From: Streptococcus sp. LPB0220
GTDB taxonomy: Bacteria; Bacillota; Bacilli; Lactobacillales; Streptococcaceae
DNA length: 64,000 nt
Direction: 5' to 3'
Assembly (NCBI RefSeq): GCF_008727815.1
Contig: NZ_CP044230.1
Span: 1,596,001-1,660,000, forward strand
The notes beneath the pieces are model-generated. The model saw only the letters and a program-made list of their open reading frames with translations. It was not told where the DNA came from and did not search any database. Numbering within the stretch: position 1 is the first letter of the stretch; each line of letters starts with the position of its first letter. This document shows positions 44,401 to 53,188 of this stretch, piece by piece. Made by a program: the position numbers and the translations under genes.

Positions 44401-44511
44401 TTCCACCCGAAAATATAGGTATTTTTCTTTTACTTCCTGAAGGGAAACCTTCCCAGCTTCATAGAGAAGGCTCCCTTGTGAACGAACCTTCCCAGGAATT
44501 AATTTTGCCAT
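41413..44511 (-). CDS. SNF2-family DNA-dependent ATPase with SWIM zinc finger
   Basis: 1032 residues from the ATG at 44511 (AAGGTGG ahead). A SWIM zinc-binding motif (CSCAFFQKKKFCTHLAAVEAF, about 51-71) is followed by a long bacterial SNF2-associated region and the two helicase halves: Walker A DDMGLGKTLQTI, DEAQ box ILDEAQVM, LSGTPIEN, then LKAGGVGLNLTGADTVI and QAIGRAHRMGQEQ. It is a DNA translocase that may remodel protein-DNA or RNA polymerase complexes, like RapA. The SWIM domain probably binds DNA or protein. Confidence 0.92.
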   Translation of the reverse strand: MAKLIPGKVRSQGSLLYEAGKVSLQEVKEKYLYFRVEEESLRYSLDDDAVFCSCAFFQKKKFCTHLAAVEAFLKNDDSGKAALTSLEEDATATEETQEKVSFGSLFLDQVLPKIEKKETRYVLSAVGQEDEYSGQFLWTLRIRRLPDERSYVIRDVLAFLQTLQKEGHFAIGKSYYEPISYLEFDGPSQDVINFLQGLVTDSGSKEQDFFPNAGRHLYFPPTLFEEAVELLMNLDSFLLQYSLYDFSEVYFQDVHGEEDLFHFQVEDHGDFYELIITEPQVKVVESAVYLFRNGVFYHLTPQQRTLWKAIQDLPMDQDRKKRLHFDPTDQTKLSYSLKEFKKLGQITAPTSFLIHDFTPEFHFDLAQDQTVLLDVVFQYQDRVVTTREELLNLPYSSDFDKEQEVFSTMLAAGFTDDFSSQRSPLSSEQIYPFFHQQIPTFEALGEVTLSDSLLDLYQVERPKIDVKTNGSLLEIGFDFESVDPAEVDQVLKALVGQKDYFVSHTGKVLVFDEETKKISRALADLRAKMSKGGKLQARRIAAYQLSDLLADQDNVHFSEDFRNLAHDLTHPEDFQLPQMTIQATLRDYQETGVKWFSMLNHYGFGGILADDMGLGKTLQTISFLTSVAKKETKILILAPSSLIYNWKQEFSKFAPQMEVAVVYGLKQHRDELIATNPQVVITSYASFRQDVEEYQKNQYEYLILDEAQVMKNAQTKIAQHLRGFEVPHIFALSGTPIENHVGELWSIFQIVLPGLFPAKKEFQKLSPETIARFVKPFVLRRKKDEVLQELPDLIETTYHNELDESQKTIYLAQLKQIQDRVRSSSEEELNRSKVEILSGLMRLRQICDTPALFMEDYQGDSGKLESLRDLLGQIKDGDHRVLIFSQFRGMLDILEQEIDQLGMTSFKITGSTPAKDRQEMTNAFNAGERHAFLISLKAGGVGLNLTGADTVILVDLWWNPAVEDQAIGRAHRMGQEQNVEVYRMITRGTIEEKIQELQASKRHLVSTILDGTETRSSLSVEEIREILGIQSE

Positions 44512-44678
44512 GTTTACCACCTTAGATTAATCCCTTTATTATACCATATTTAAGCAAAAATTAGAAAAAATAGTCATCATCTTGAAAGGATTTTAGCCCG
44601 TTTTTTACCTGATTTCGTAACGCTCTCAGTTCAAACAGCTATCCCTAATATCTATCTGTTAACTGTTTGATCGAATAG

Positions 44679-44837
44679 CTAAACAACGGGAATAGCAAAA
44701 TCCCGATTGCTCATAGAGAAAAGAAAAAACACGACCTTATTTTTTAATAAAATCCCCAGCAATAGGATCAAGAGCTCCAAGCTTACGATCGAACCGAGAA
44801 ACAGGAGATACAGATAGATTTTAAATAATAAGTACAC
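44679..44837 (-). CDS. Candidate small membrane peptide or decayed gene end
   Basis: 52 codons from a GTG (44835-44837) with weak AGG ahead. The peptide has a strong hydrophobic helix (LYLLFLGSIVSLELLILLLGIL) flanked by basic residues, as in real membrane peptides. The same frame is open for 11 codons upstream of the GTG (ending HEHHESFRF). Read with the 19-codon frame upstream it looks like one small membrane protein broken by a stop and a frameshift. It is uncertain whether either is expressed. Confidence 0.3.
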   Translation of the reverse strand: MYLLFKIYLYLLFLGSIVSLELLILLLGILLKNKVVFFLFSMSNRDFAIPVV

Positions 44838-44872
44838 AAACCTAAAGCTCTCATGATGTTCATGAGTTTACT

Positions 44873-44932
44873 CTACTCATCCTTAAAAAAAGCATAAGGA
44901 ATAAAGAATATCCGGACCATGATACTACGCAT
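44873..44932 (-). CDS. Candidate 19-codon frame with strong ribosome site
   Basis: MRSIMVRIFFIPYAFFKDE, with GGAGG seven bases ahead and an extended -10 upstream. It ends at TAG, and the following hydrophobic frame is in another phase. It may be the 5' end of a broken gene. Confidence 0.3.
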   Translation of the reverse strand: MRSIMVRIFFIPYAFFKDE

Positions 44933-44966
44933 CTGACTATCCTCCACTTCATTTTACCAGCTTATT

Positions 44967-44993
44967 AAAAAAAGCAACGCTTATGCGCTACTT
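44967..44993 (-). terminator. Terminator of der
   Basis: AAGTAGCGC / GCGTTGCTT stem (9 pairs, two G-U), loop ATAA, then TTTTT on the minus strand. Confidence 0.75.
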
Positions 44994-45076
44994 TTAGTTA
45001 TTTTCATAGTTGGAAGAATGAGCGTTTTATCATTTGAAATATCCTTCTCCACTTTGATCCATTTGTCTCTTATTCC

Positions 45077-46387
45077 CTACTTCCGTTTTCGAGCAATCAA
45101 ATGGATTGGAGTTCCTTCAAAAACAAAGGCCTTGCGAATTTGGTTCTCCAAGAAACGGAGGTATGAGAAGTGCATCAGTTCTTCTTCGTTAACAAAGACC
45201 ACAAAAGTTGGCGGCTTGGTTGCCACTTGTGTCGCATAGAAGATCTTGAGGCGTTTCCCTTTGTCGGTCGGCGTTGGATTAATGGCAATGGCATCCATAA
45301 TCACATCGTTCAAGACAGCTGAAGGAATCCGTGTATTTTGACTCTCACTGATCTGTTTGATCATCTCTGGCAACTTGTGCAAGCGTTGTTTGGTTAAGGC
45401 AGAGACAAAAACAATCGGCGCATAAGAAAGGTATTGGAATTGATCGCGAATGTCATCTTCCCACTGCTTCATGGTATGGTTGTCTTTTTCAATAGTATCC
45501 CATTTATTGACAACAATGATCATCCCTTTTCCAGCTTCATGAGCAAAGCCAGCGATCCGCTTGTCATACTCCCGAATCCCTTCTTCGGCATTGATAACCA
45601 TCAAAACCACATCTGAGCGGTCGATGGCACGCATGGCACGCATGACAGAATATTTCTCAGTGTTTTCATAGATTTTACCAGATTTGCGCATACCAGCTGT
45701 ATCGATCATGGTAAATTCTTGGCCATCTGCATCGGTAAAATGGGTATCGATAGCATCCCGTGTGGTTCCAGCAACAGGGCTTGCGATGACCCGGTCTTCT
45801 CCAAGGATCGCATTGATCAAGCTTGATTTCCCAACATTTGGACGACCAATCAAGCTAAATTTGATGATATCTGGATTTTCTTCTTCTGTGTCATTCGGAA
45901 GATTTTCGATGATGGCATCGAGAACATCCCCAGTTCCGATCCCGTGGACAGAGGATACCGGTAGTGGCTCGCCCAGTCCTAAGGCATAAAAGTCATAGAT
46001 ATCATTGCGCATCTCTGGGTTATCCACCTTGTTGACTGCAAGAATAACCGGTTTATGGGTCTTATACAAGATACGTGTGACATATTCATCCGCATCCGTG
46101 ATCCCTTCTTTTCCAGAAACAACAAAGACGATCACATCTGCTTCGTCCATGGCAATTTCTGCCTGATGCTTGATTTGCTCCATAAATGGGGCATCTACGT
46201 CATCAATTCCCCCCGTATCGATGATACTAAATTTTCGATTCAACCACTCAGCTGTTGCATAAATGCGGTCACGAGTGACTCCTTCTACATCCTCAACGAT
46301 GGAAATCCGCTCACCGGCAATCCGGTTAAAGAGTGTAGATTTTCCGACATTGGGACGGCCTACAATCGCAATAGTTGGTAGGGCCAT
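45077..46387 (-). CDS. der: Ribosome assembly GTPase Der (EngA)
   Basis: 436 residues with two complete GTPase domains, each with GRPNVGKS (about 9-16 and 182-189), DTGG/DTAG and NKxD motifs (NKVD, NKWD), followed by the C-terminal KH-like domain with IHLIARKRK at the end. It is essential for 50S subunit maturation. GAGGAAATC precedes the ATG. Confidence 0.97.
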   Translation of the reverse strand: MALPTIAIVGRPNVGKSTLFNRIAGERISIVEDVEGVTRDRIYATAEWLNRKFSIIDTGGIDDVDAPFMEQIKHQAEIAMDEADVIVFVVSGKEGITDADEYVTRILYKTHKPVILAVNKVDNPEMRNDIYDFYALGLGEPLPVSSVHGIGTGDVLDAIIENLPNDTEEENPDIIKFSLIGRPNVGKSSLINAILGEDRVIASPVAGTTRDAIDTHFTDADGQEFTMIDTAGMRKSGKIYENTEKYSVMRAMRAIDRSDVVLMVINAEEGIREYDKRIAGFAHEAGKGMIIVVNKWDTIEKDNHTMKQWEDDIRDQFQYLSYAPIVFVSALTKQRLHKLPEMIKQISESQNTRIPSAVLNDVIMDAIAINPTPTDKGKRLKIFYATQVATKPPTFVVFVNEEELMHFSYLRFLENQIRKAFVFEGTPIHLIARKRK

Positions 46388-46444
46388 GATTTCCTCTTTT
46401 CTAATGAAAGGCGAGACTTCAGTTCAATAACGCCTCTCTTCATT

Positions 46445-47158
46445 TCATAATAGTTTGTGTTTTTCTAGTAGTTTTTTGGTTTCTTCTTGCTCAGGTTGCC
46501 CAAATTGAGCAGCAAGGCGCTCGCTCCAGCTATCTGTTGCACGCGCTCCAGCATAATCTGCCTGAACCTTATCATAGGCAGTCACAACCGATAGGTCTTG
46601 TTCTTGGTATTCTTCTTCAAAAGCAATCTGCTCCAAGGGTAAGCGTGGTTTCACCGCATGCTGCTGATTAGGTACTCCAAGAGCAATCCCAAAAACAGGG
46701 TAGGTATATTCTGGCAGACGGAAAAGTTCTGCGACTTCTTCTGAACAGTAGCGCAACATGCCGATAATGACTCCACCATAGCCGAGACTTTCAGCTGCTA
46801 ATAGCGTATTTTGAGCTGCTAGAGCCGCGTCCACTGAAGTGATCAACAAATTATCCACACCTTCTGGATGAAAATCCTTCTCATGAAGTTTGACAGCTTT
46901 TTCAGCACGGTTTAAATCCCCAACAAAGAGAAGAAATACGGCTGATTGGCGAATCGCTTCTTGAGGAAGCAAGTCGTAGAGAGCTTCTTTCTTTTCCTTG
47001 CTCTTCACCACAATCACAGAATAAGATTGAAAGTTTTTCCAACTTGATGCCATCTGCCCAGCTGATAAGATTTCCTTGAGATCAGCTTCTTTGATGGCTT
47101 CTTCCTTAAAACGGCGAACAGAAAAATGAGACTGCATTAAACGGATAGTATCATTCAT
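46445..47158 (-). CDS. NADPH-dependent nitroreductase-family oxidoreductase
   Basis: 237 residues of the FMN nitroreductase family, NfrA-like: N-terminal HFSVRRFKEEAIKEADLKEIL binds FMN phosphate, and GYGGVIIGMLRY and FGIALGVPNQ lie in the core. The natural substrate is unknown (quinones, nitroaromatics or FMN itself). The start overlaps the dnaI stop as ATGA, so it is read on the dnaB-dnaI transcript. Confidence 0.87.
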   Translation of the reverse strand: MNDTIRLMQSHFSVRRFKEEAIKEADLKEILSAGQMASSWKNFQSYSVIVVKSKEKKEALYDLLPQEAIRQSAVFLLFVGDLNRAEKAVKLHEKDFHPEGVDNLLITSVDAALAAQNTLLAAESLGYGGVIIGMLRYCSEEVAELFRLPEYTYPVFGIALGVPNQQHAVKPRLPLEQIAFEEEYQEQDLSVVTAYDKVQADYAGARATDSWSERLAAQFGQPEQEETKKLLEKHKLL

Positions 47159-48054
47159 CGACGATTGACTCCTTCTAAATGGATTTCCTTAGCTAAAAAT
47201 TTCACACGCTCCATAACGCGTTTAGCCTGCCAGGTTTCATCACCATTGCGTGACGTTGCAAAATGGCGTTCCAACTCTTCAAAATTAAAATTGGAGGTGA
47301 AGAAGGTTGGAAGATTTTCCTGCATCCGGTGTTGCAAGATCACCTGCAAGATTTCATCTCGCACCCAGGCTGACATCTGCTCCGCCCCAATATCATCGAG
47401 AATTAAAATTTCGGCTTTTTTCACCTGGTCGACGGTTTCTTTGACCAAGCCTGAACTGATGGCATTTTTTACATCGATAGCAAAACTTGGGAAATGAAGT
47501 AGGGTAGTAGAGGCCTGACGTTTTTCGGATAAATCATGAGCCAAGGCTGCCATCATGTAGCTCTTTCCTACTCCAAAATCACCATAGAGGTAGATCCCCT
47601 TTTGATATTCCGGATAGTTGGCTACAAAATTGGCTAATTCTTCAAAGGCCTCAAATCGTCCCTTATCATCGAGCTCTACCTTGGCTAGACTGGCTTCTTT
47701 TAAGGTTGAAGGGAGATTGATCAAGTTAAGACGTTGGTTGATCGCAGCCCGTTTTTGGGCTTCGATTAACTCTGGTGTCTCCTCATAGGCCACATCTGCA
47801 TAACCTTCATTCATGGTTAGGATGGGCTTATAACCTTTGGCAATATAATCTGGATCTCCCAATAAGAAACGGTTGCGTTCACTAATGTATTGATTAAATT
47901 TTGAAATACTCCGTCGAATTTCTTGCTCAGACAAAGACTGAGCTTGGATAAAGGCAGCGACTTCTTGGTCTGCTAAAATCTGTGCCACCAAATCCTCATA
48001 GTTGAATTGGCGGGCACGATTCATGTGAGACAGGGTTTGACCTACACTTTCCAT
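47155..48054 (-). CDS. dnaI: Primosomal protein DnaI (helicase loader)
   Basis: 299 residues. The N-terminal part is a helicase-binding domain; the C-terminal AAA+ domain has Walker A GDFGVGKSYMMAAL (about 159-172), Walker B ILILDDIGAEQ and a sensor in FFTSNF. It loads the replicative helicase with DnaB and DnaD. Its ATG directly abuts the dnaB stop (TAGATG), with GGAGGTGAG in the end of dnaB as ribosome site. Confidence 0.94.
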   Translation of the reverse strand: MESVGQTLSHMNRARQFNYEDLVAQILADQEVAAFIQAQSLSEQEIRRSISKFNQYISERNRFLLGDPDYIAKGYKPILTMNEGYADVAYEETPELIEAQKRAAINQRLNLINLPSTLKEASLAKVELDDKGRFEAFEELANFVANYPEYQKGIYLYGDFGVGKSYMMAALAHDLSEKRQASTTLLHFPSFAIDVKNAISSGLVKETVDQVKKAEILILDDIGAEQMSAWVRDEILQVILQHRMQENLPTFFTSNFNFEELERHFATSRNGDETWQAKRVMERVKFLAKEIHLEGVNRR

Positions 48055-49233
48055 CTACTCACCTCCTTGATTTAATTTTTCTAATAGGCGTTGTTTCTCT
48101 TTTGCAAGATCCACTTTTTCTTTTTGACTGGTTTGATTTTGATAGTGCGGTTGGCTCCACTTAGGAACATTGCTTGGCTTGCCTTTGGCTGGGGCAGTTG
48201 TCGTCCCCTTGTTTCCTTGAGACTTAGTCTGTTCCTGACGTTCTCGGACTTTTAAAATCGCCATTTCTGCACTGTTGACCCCTTGATAAGAAAAATCATT
48301 TCCTACCTTCAAAGCATACTTTTCATTGAGATTAGCAGACTGGGTCTTGTTAAAGGTCAACAATAAGATAATATTGATCACCTCATCTAGTAAGCCTAGA
48401 TCAGCTAACTTGGATAAAGTCTTGCGTTCGCTCTGCGTAATGGTCGCATTGCGTGCCTTCTTAATCTCCGCTAGAAATTGTAGGCTGGATTTTGCCTTAG
48501 CTTCTCTCAGAATGGTTTCTTCCTGACGGCTATAGGACATGCGGGGTTGCTCTTGGTTGGCCTGAGCCAACTTTTGCTTCATTCTCTTTGGAGAGACAAT
48601 CCGGTCTACAGCCGTTTCTTTTGCTAGGAGATAGGTTTCATACCAGGTCCATTGTTGCTCTTCTGCGATGGCAAAGAGAGCTAGGGTTGCTTCTCCTTCA
48701 TCCGCAAAACGAAGTCCATCACGCCCCATCATTCGCTTAAACATCTCCATATCAAACTGCTGTTTCTTACTTGGAAGAACGGTCGTCTCCCCAGCATCTA
48801 TTCCAAAGACTTGCGAGAAGGAAACTTGCCGTCTAGTCCCTAAAGAGCGTACTGGGAGCAGATCTTCCACGGCCTTTTCCCCAATCTTTTTTTCAAGCAA
48901 GCGTTTGAAAACAGCATTCGAAAAAAATTCTCCTGCCTCAAGAGGAGCATGTAACTGAATGGTGATCCCAACTTCTTCCTCATAGAGATCGATCAACCCC
49001 ATGGCAATTAAACGATCAAAGGCAAGTAGCAACTGTGGAAATCCTATATTCAAATGATTGAGGATTTGTGCCAGTAAATATTGTTTTTCACCCTGATCGT
49101 AAGAGGCGAGTAGATACCGATAAACCGCTACCGTATCCGTCTCCAAAATAGGCAGGTAATACTGCTCCAATGCAGCCCCTGCCGGTGGAAGAAGATTATT
49201 TTTTAAAAATGCGAAAGGCGTATTGGGCTTCAT
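48055..49233 (-). CDS. dnaB: Replication initiation and membrane attachment protein DnaB
   Basis: 392 residues of the Gram-positive DnaB/DnaD group: an N-terminal winged-helix domain (AALEQYYLPILETDTVAVYRYLL) and a DDBH2-type domain (EAKAKSSLQFLAEIKKARNATITQSERKTLSKLADLGL). It has a Gln/Lys-rich C-terminus. It starts primosome assembly at the origin; it is not the helicase of the same name in E. coli. The ATG abuts the nrdR stop. Confidence 0.93.
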   Translation of the reverse strand: MKPNTPFAFLKNNLLPPAGAALEQYYLPILETDTVAVYRYLLASYDQGEKQYLLAQILNHLNIGFPQLLLAFDRLIAMGLIDLYEEEVGITIQLHAPLEAGEFFSNAVFKRLLEKKIGEKAVEDLLPVRSLGTRRQVSFSQVFGIDAGETTVLPSKKQQFDMEMFKRMMGRDGLRFADEGEATLALFAIAEEQQWTWYETYLLAKETAVDRIVSPKRMKQKLAQANQEQPRMSYSRQEETILREAKAKSSLQFLAEIKKARNATITQSERKTLSKLADLGLLDEVINIILLLTFNKTQSANLNEKYALKVGNDFSYQGVNSAEMAILKVRERQEQTKSQGNKGTTTAPAKGKPSNVPKWSQPHYQNQTSQKEKVDLAKEKQRLLEKLNQGGE

Positions 49234-49707
49234 CTATCTTTCCTTTTTCTTCTTGGTTCCCTTCGTGATTTGCTTCAAGAGGGTCTCTAATTCACCAACA
49301 TCCTTGAAACTCCGGTAAACACTAGCAAAACGGACATAGGTGATCTCATCCAGATCTGCCAACTCATCCATGACCAAAGAACCAATATACTCACTGTTGA
49401 TTTCATTATCACTTTGGCTGCGAACCTTTTGCTCAATCCGGTTTACAATTTCTTCGATTTCATCACTAGAAACAGGCCGTTTTTGAGCCGAGCGGATAAT
49501 GCCATTAAAGATTTTATCACGAGAAAATTGCTCGCGTGTCCCATCCTTTTTGACAACTACTAGTGTCCGTTCTTCTACACGTTCGTAGGTAGTAAAGCGA
49601 TAATGGCATTCTTCGCATTCCCTGCGACGACGGATGGTATTCCCATCTTCAGCTTGTCGACTATCCACCACACTAGACTTACTTCCACCACATTTTGGAC
49701 AACGCAT
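49234..49707 (-). CDS. nrdR: Transcriptional repressor NrdR
   Basis: 157 residues: a zinc ribbon with CPKC (3-6) and CEEC (31-34), then an ATP-cone domain ([21 protein letters not shown]). With dATP bound it represses ribonucleotide reductase genes by binding NrdR boxes. It is the first gene of the unit nrdR-dnaB-dnaI-nitroreductase, joining nucleotide supply to replication start. Confidence 0.97.
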   Translation of the reverse strand: MRCPKCGGSKSSVVDSRQAEDGNTIRRRRECEECHYRFTTYERVEERTLVVVKKDGTREQFSRDKIFNGIIRSAQKRPVSSDEIEEIVNRIEQKVRSQSDNEINSEYIGSLVMDELADLDEITYVRFASVYRSFKDVGELETLLKQITKGTKKKKER

Positions 49708-49813
49708 TTGCTACCTCCTTAAACTGTTTTAACACTTCATTTTACCATAAATTGAATCGTAAAGAAAGCAGAAGAACAGGAGAATCCCCTATGCCTGCTC
49801 CTCTTTGATACAT

Positions 49814-49864
49814 AAAAAAAGAGTCGAAGGACGATTTGAAAAAAATCGTTTTCCTTTCGACTCT
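49814..49864 (-). terminator. Terminator after the phosphohydrolase gene
   Basis: A long stem GAGTCGAAAGG...CGATTT / AAATCG...CCTTCGACTC on the minus strand, followed by TTTTTTTATG. Confidence 0.85.
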
Positions 49865-49873
49865 CCGTTTATA

Positions 49874-50686
49874 TTAAAGTGATAATTCAGCTTCTAAGCC
49901 ATAGTGGTCACTGACATGGGGTTTATTTTCCCCATCAAAGATGACATGAAGACGCTGGATGTCCCATTCTGGACTTGCAAAGACGTAATCAATTCGCAAG
50001 GGAATTTGATTGTCCGTCCAGCCATCAATTCCAGGACCTACAGTATAAGTCCCCTTTGTTTCTTTGGCTTCGATAAAACTATCTTGAAGTTTTAGCGAAC
50101 TGGATAGAATCGTTTCATACCCTTCTTGACCAGCAGGATTATTGAAATCACCAGCTAGAATAAAAGGTTTGCCTACTTGGCTGAAGTAGTTCTCAATGCG
50201 TGGCCACTCAAATTGGAAACCTTTGTCCCACCAAGAAAGATGGACGCTGGCAACAGCAATCTCTTTGCCATCTACACTTGTATGGGCAACGGCTACTCGA
50301 CGAGTATGGTAGTCCGTTGGATCATCCATATTGGATACCAAAATCTCATCTGCCTTCAAGGGTTGACGCGAAAGAACGGCCACACCCTCATTGAGGTGAT
50401 CATAGCCAATATGGTTGTAGGCCCAAGTCCAATAATAGTGGAGTCCATGAGCAGCTAACTCTTCTACCAATACGCGAACAAAGTGATCCTTGTGAATCGC
50501 TACAGATGATGGCAAAGCTTGATAATACTCATCTGTTTCGACTGTTTCTGAGGCCATTTCTTGATTGACCTCTTGGAAACAGATCACATCATATTGCGCT
50601 TCTAAAATTTGTTCCTTGAGGGTTTCAAATTTTTGCTGAGCATTCTCTTCCATCCAACTATGGGAATTTAATGTTAAAAATTTCAT
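49874..50686 (-). CDS. Endonuclease/exonuclease/phosphatase family hydrolase
   Basis: 270 residues from the ATG at 50686 (MKFLTLNSHSW). It has the EEP metal and catalytic motifs: LNSH (about 5-8), CFQEVNQ, VHLSWW, AGDFNNPA and a final HVSDHYGLEAEL. There is no signal peptide, so it is cytosolic, unlike the LPXTG nuclease of the same superfamily at 3.7 kb. The substrate (DNA, phospholipid, phosphate ester) cannot be decided. Confidence 0.85.
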   Translation of the reverse strand: MKFLTLNSHSWMEENAQQKFETLKEQILEAQYDVICFQEVNQEMASETVETDEYYQALPSSVAIHKDHFVRVLVEELAAHGLHYYWTWAYNHIGYDHLNEGVAVLSRQPLKADEILVSNMDDPTDYHTRRVAVAHTSVDGKEIAVASVHLSWWDKGFQFEWPRIENYFSQVGKPFILAGDFNNPAGQEGYETILSSSLKLQDSFIEAKETKGTYTVGPGIDGWTDNQIPLRIDYVFASPEWDIQRLHVIFDGENKPHVSDHYGLEAELSL

Positions 50687-50771
50687 CCCCTGATTTCTCC
50701 TTCTCTCCAAATCAAGAAACGGCAAGAGGCCGGGTGCACTGCCCCAACCTCATTTTCTTTGCCGATGTCTT

Positions 50772-52967
50772 TTATAATTCTACTGTTGCAACTGGTGCAT
50801 TTGCTACCAATTTACCAGTATGTTCGACCTTAACGGATTTAATCGCATCTGCATTTGTGAAGACAACAATTGTTGAAGTTTCACGACCAGCTGCACGGAT
50901 TGCATCAAGGTCTGCTTCTACCAAGAGGTCTCCAGCAGCCACTGTTTGACCTTCAGAAACTTTAACCTCAAATGGTTTTCCTTCAAGACTAACAGTATCT
51001 AGACCGATGTGAACCAAGACTTCCAAACCATTATCTGTTACCAAACCAAGGGCATGTTTGGTTGGGAAGACGCTAGTAACTTTACCAGCAACTGGTGAAA
51101 CGATGTGGCCATTTTCAGGCTCAACTGCAAATCCGTCACCCATCATTTTTTGTGAGAATACAGGATCTTTCACATCTTCGATGTTGATCACTTCACCATC
51201 TGCAACGGAATGCACTTCATCAGTTACCCCTTTAAAGGTTGCTTCAGCTTTTTGAACTGCTGTCATTTGGCTAGGAAGTGTTTCAGGAATAACTTCACCC
51301 GAATCAAGAACGTCTTGGATATCAGATTTCAATACGTCAGCTTTAGGTCCGTAGATTGCTTGGACACCTTGTCCTTTCATGACAAGACCCATAGCGCCTT
51401 CAGCTTTCCATTGTTCTTCTGTTCCGACTTTTTCAGCGTCCTTAACGGTTACACGAAGACGAGTCATACATGCGTCAACGTCTACGATATTGGCACGTCC
51501 ACCAAGAAGGTTGATGATGTTAATGACTTGTGAGCTTGCTGAGCTTGTAGCAGCACCTGCTGCTGCACCATCTCCTGCAGGGGCATCATCATTTTGTTCA
51601 TAGTTACCGTTACGTCCTGGAGTCGCATAATTGAATTTCTTAATCATGAAGTTGGCAATGAAGTACATGATAAATCCAAAGAGGACTGTTACCCATACAA
51701 AGTTAAAGATATCTAATGCCAAACCAGCGTTGATGGCCATTGGAGTACGTGTCAAGAATTCGATTGAACCGAATGAGTGAACACGAAGGTGAACCAAGTC
51801 AGCCATTGCAAAGGCAGCACCTTGAACAAGAGCATAGATGATGTACAATGGTGTAGCAATAAACATGAACATGTATTCAATTGGTTCTGTTACACCTGTC
51901 AAGAATGTTGCAAGGGCAGTTGCAAAAAGCATCCCTTTGTATTTTTCTTTTTTATCTGGATCCACATTGCGGTAGATGGCAACCACAATACCCATCAAAA
52001 TACCAAATGATCCGATCATTTGACCAACTTTGAAACGAGCTGGTGTGTAGGCATGAAGCAAGTGTTGGTATTGGCTAGGATCAGCTTTCTTCAAGTTGAC
52101 AAGGTCTGTTACCCAAGCCAACCAAAGTGGATCTTGTCCAAATACAGTTGTTCCTTTGGCAGCACCTGTAAGTACTTGGTAGCTACCACCCAATTGAGTA
52201 TAGTTGATTGGAATGGTCAACATGTGGTGAAGACCAAATGGCAAGAGAAGACGTTCCAAGGTACCAAACAAGAATGGTGCCAATACTGGAGCTGTTGATT
52301 GTGAGTTGGCAATCCAAACACCAAATCCATTAATTCCTGATTGAACTACTGGCCACAAGGCTGCCAAAACCAAGGCTGTAGCAGCTGAACGGACGATAAC
52401 AACGAATGGTACAAAGCGTTTCCCATTGAAGAAAGAAAGGGCTTCTGGGAGTTTACGGTAGTTGTAGTATTTATTGAAGGCAGTTGCTCCAACGAAACCT
52501 GAGATAATCCCTACAAATACCCCCATATTAAGGGCTGGTGCTTCAAGAACACTGATGAAATAATCCGCAACTTTAATCGATCCACCGAAGATTGTATGAA
52601 CCGTTGCAGCTTTATCAGCTAACATTGCAGATGTCACTCCGAAAACTGCACCGGTAATACGGTTAATCAAGATGAAAGAGAGACCAGCTGCAAAGGCACC
52701 CCCTGCACGCTCTTTGGCCCAGCTACCACCGATAGCGAGTGCAAAGAGGATGTGAAGGTTACCGATAACCCCCCAACCGATTTGTTCGAGAATCCCACCT
52801 GTAATAACAAGTGGAGATAAATTCGGGTTGATCATAGGGATTGATTTCCCGATTGAAATCATCAACCCAGCCGCTGGCATGACAGCGATAACGACCATCA
52901 AGGCCTTACCGAACTTCTGCCAGAATTCAAAGCTAAATAAACTTTTGAATGATCCTTTGTTCATCAT
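50772..52967 (-). CDS. ptsG: PTS glucose transporter, EIICBA fusion
   Basis: About 731 residues. EIIC membrane domain (1-430, with the ITGVTEPIEYMFMF motif as LTGVTEPIEYMFMF); EIIB with the phospho-cysteine in VDACMTRLRV (about 500-510); EIIA (about 590-731) with the phospho-histidine in LEVLVHIGLDTVSL. It imports and phosphorylates glucose or a related sugar. The second of two ATGs (52964) is better spaced from AGGAGG. A promoter with two cre-like sites precedes it. Confidence 0.93.
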   Translation of the reverse strand: MMNKGSFKSLFSFEFWQKFGKALMVVIAVMPAAGLMISIGKSIPMINPNLSPLVITGGILEQIGWGVIGNLHILFALAIGGSWAKERAGGAFAAGLSFILINRITGAVFGVTSAMLADKAATVHTIFGGSIKVADYFISVLEAPALNMGVFVGIISGFVGATAFNKYYNYRKLPEALSFFNGKRFVPFVVIVRSAATALVLAALWPVVQSGINGFGVWIANSQSTAPVLAPFLFGTLERLLLPFGLHHMLTIPINYTQLGGSYQVLTGAAKGTTVFGQDPLWLAWVTDLVNLKKADPSQYQHLLHAYTPARFKVGQMIGSFGILMGIVVAIYRNVDPDKKEKYKGMLFATALATFLTGVTEPIEYMFMFIATPLYIIYALVQGAAFAMADLVHLRVHSFGSIEFLTRTPMAINAGLALDIFNFVWVTVLFGFIMYFIANFMIKKFNYATPGRNGNYEQNDDAPAGDGAAAGAATSSASSQVINIINLLGGRANIVDVDACMTRLRVTVKDAEKVGTEEQWKAEGAMGLVMKGQGVQAIYGPKADVLKSDIQDVLDSGEVIPETLPSQMTAVQKAEATFKGVTDEVHSVADGEVINIEDVKDPVFSQKMMGDGFAVEPENGHIVSPVAGKVTSVFPTKHALGLVTDNGLEVLVHIGLDTVSLEGKPFEVKVSEGQTVAAGDLLVEADLDAIRAAGRETSTIVVFTNADAIKSVKVEHTGKLVANAPVATVEL

Positions 52968-53001
52968 TCAACCTCCTTATATTGTTTAAGGCTTTGTTTT
53001 A

Positions 53002-53144
53002 AGAAAACGTTTGCGCTTAATTTGTTTCTAGTATACCATATTTTAAAAATTTGTAAAGCCTTACATCCATTTTTTTCTCCAAATTTTATCTTTTTTAAGC
53101 CAAATCCTTTTTAAAACCTATTCTTCCCGAACGCAAACGTTTCC
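53002..53144 (-). promoter_or_regulatory. ptsG promoter with two cre-like sites
   Basis: On the minus strand TTTACA (53052-53057) and TATACT (53030-53035) are 16 bases apart with a TG extension. CGCAAACGTTTTCT (53002-53015) lies just downstream of the start site, and GGAAACGTTTGCGT (53131-53144) lies about 100 bases upstream. Both share the AAACGTTT centre of a CcpA site. Confidence 0.6.
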
Positions 53145-53160
53145 CTTGAAGTATAAAAAT

Positions 53161-53185
53161 ATTCGAACCCTCTAAGGGTTCGAAT
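53161..53185 (-). terminator. Terminator of ritR/gnd
   Basis: ATTCGAACCC / GGGTTCGAAT, a perfect 10-bp stem with a 5-base loop, followed by ATTTTTATAC on the minus strand, 4 bases after ritR. Confidence 0.85.
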
Positions 53186-53188
53186 ATT

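Larger units (their letters stand above)
44512..45076. other. Intergenic region with two short frames and a terminator
   Basis: 565 bases between the SNF2 and der genes. It holds the der terminator (44967-44993), an extended -10-like TGGTAAAAT just before a GGAGG-led 19-codon frame (44873-44932), and a hydrophobic 52-codon frame (44679-44837) in another phase. Nothing else convincing was seen. Confidence 0.5.
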
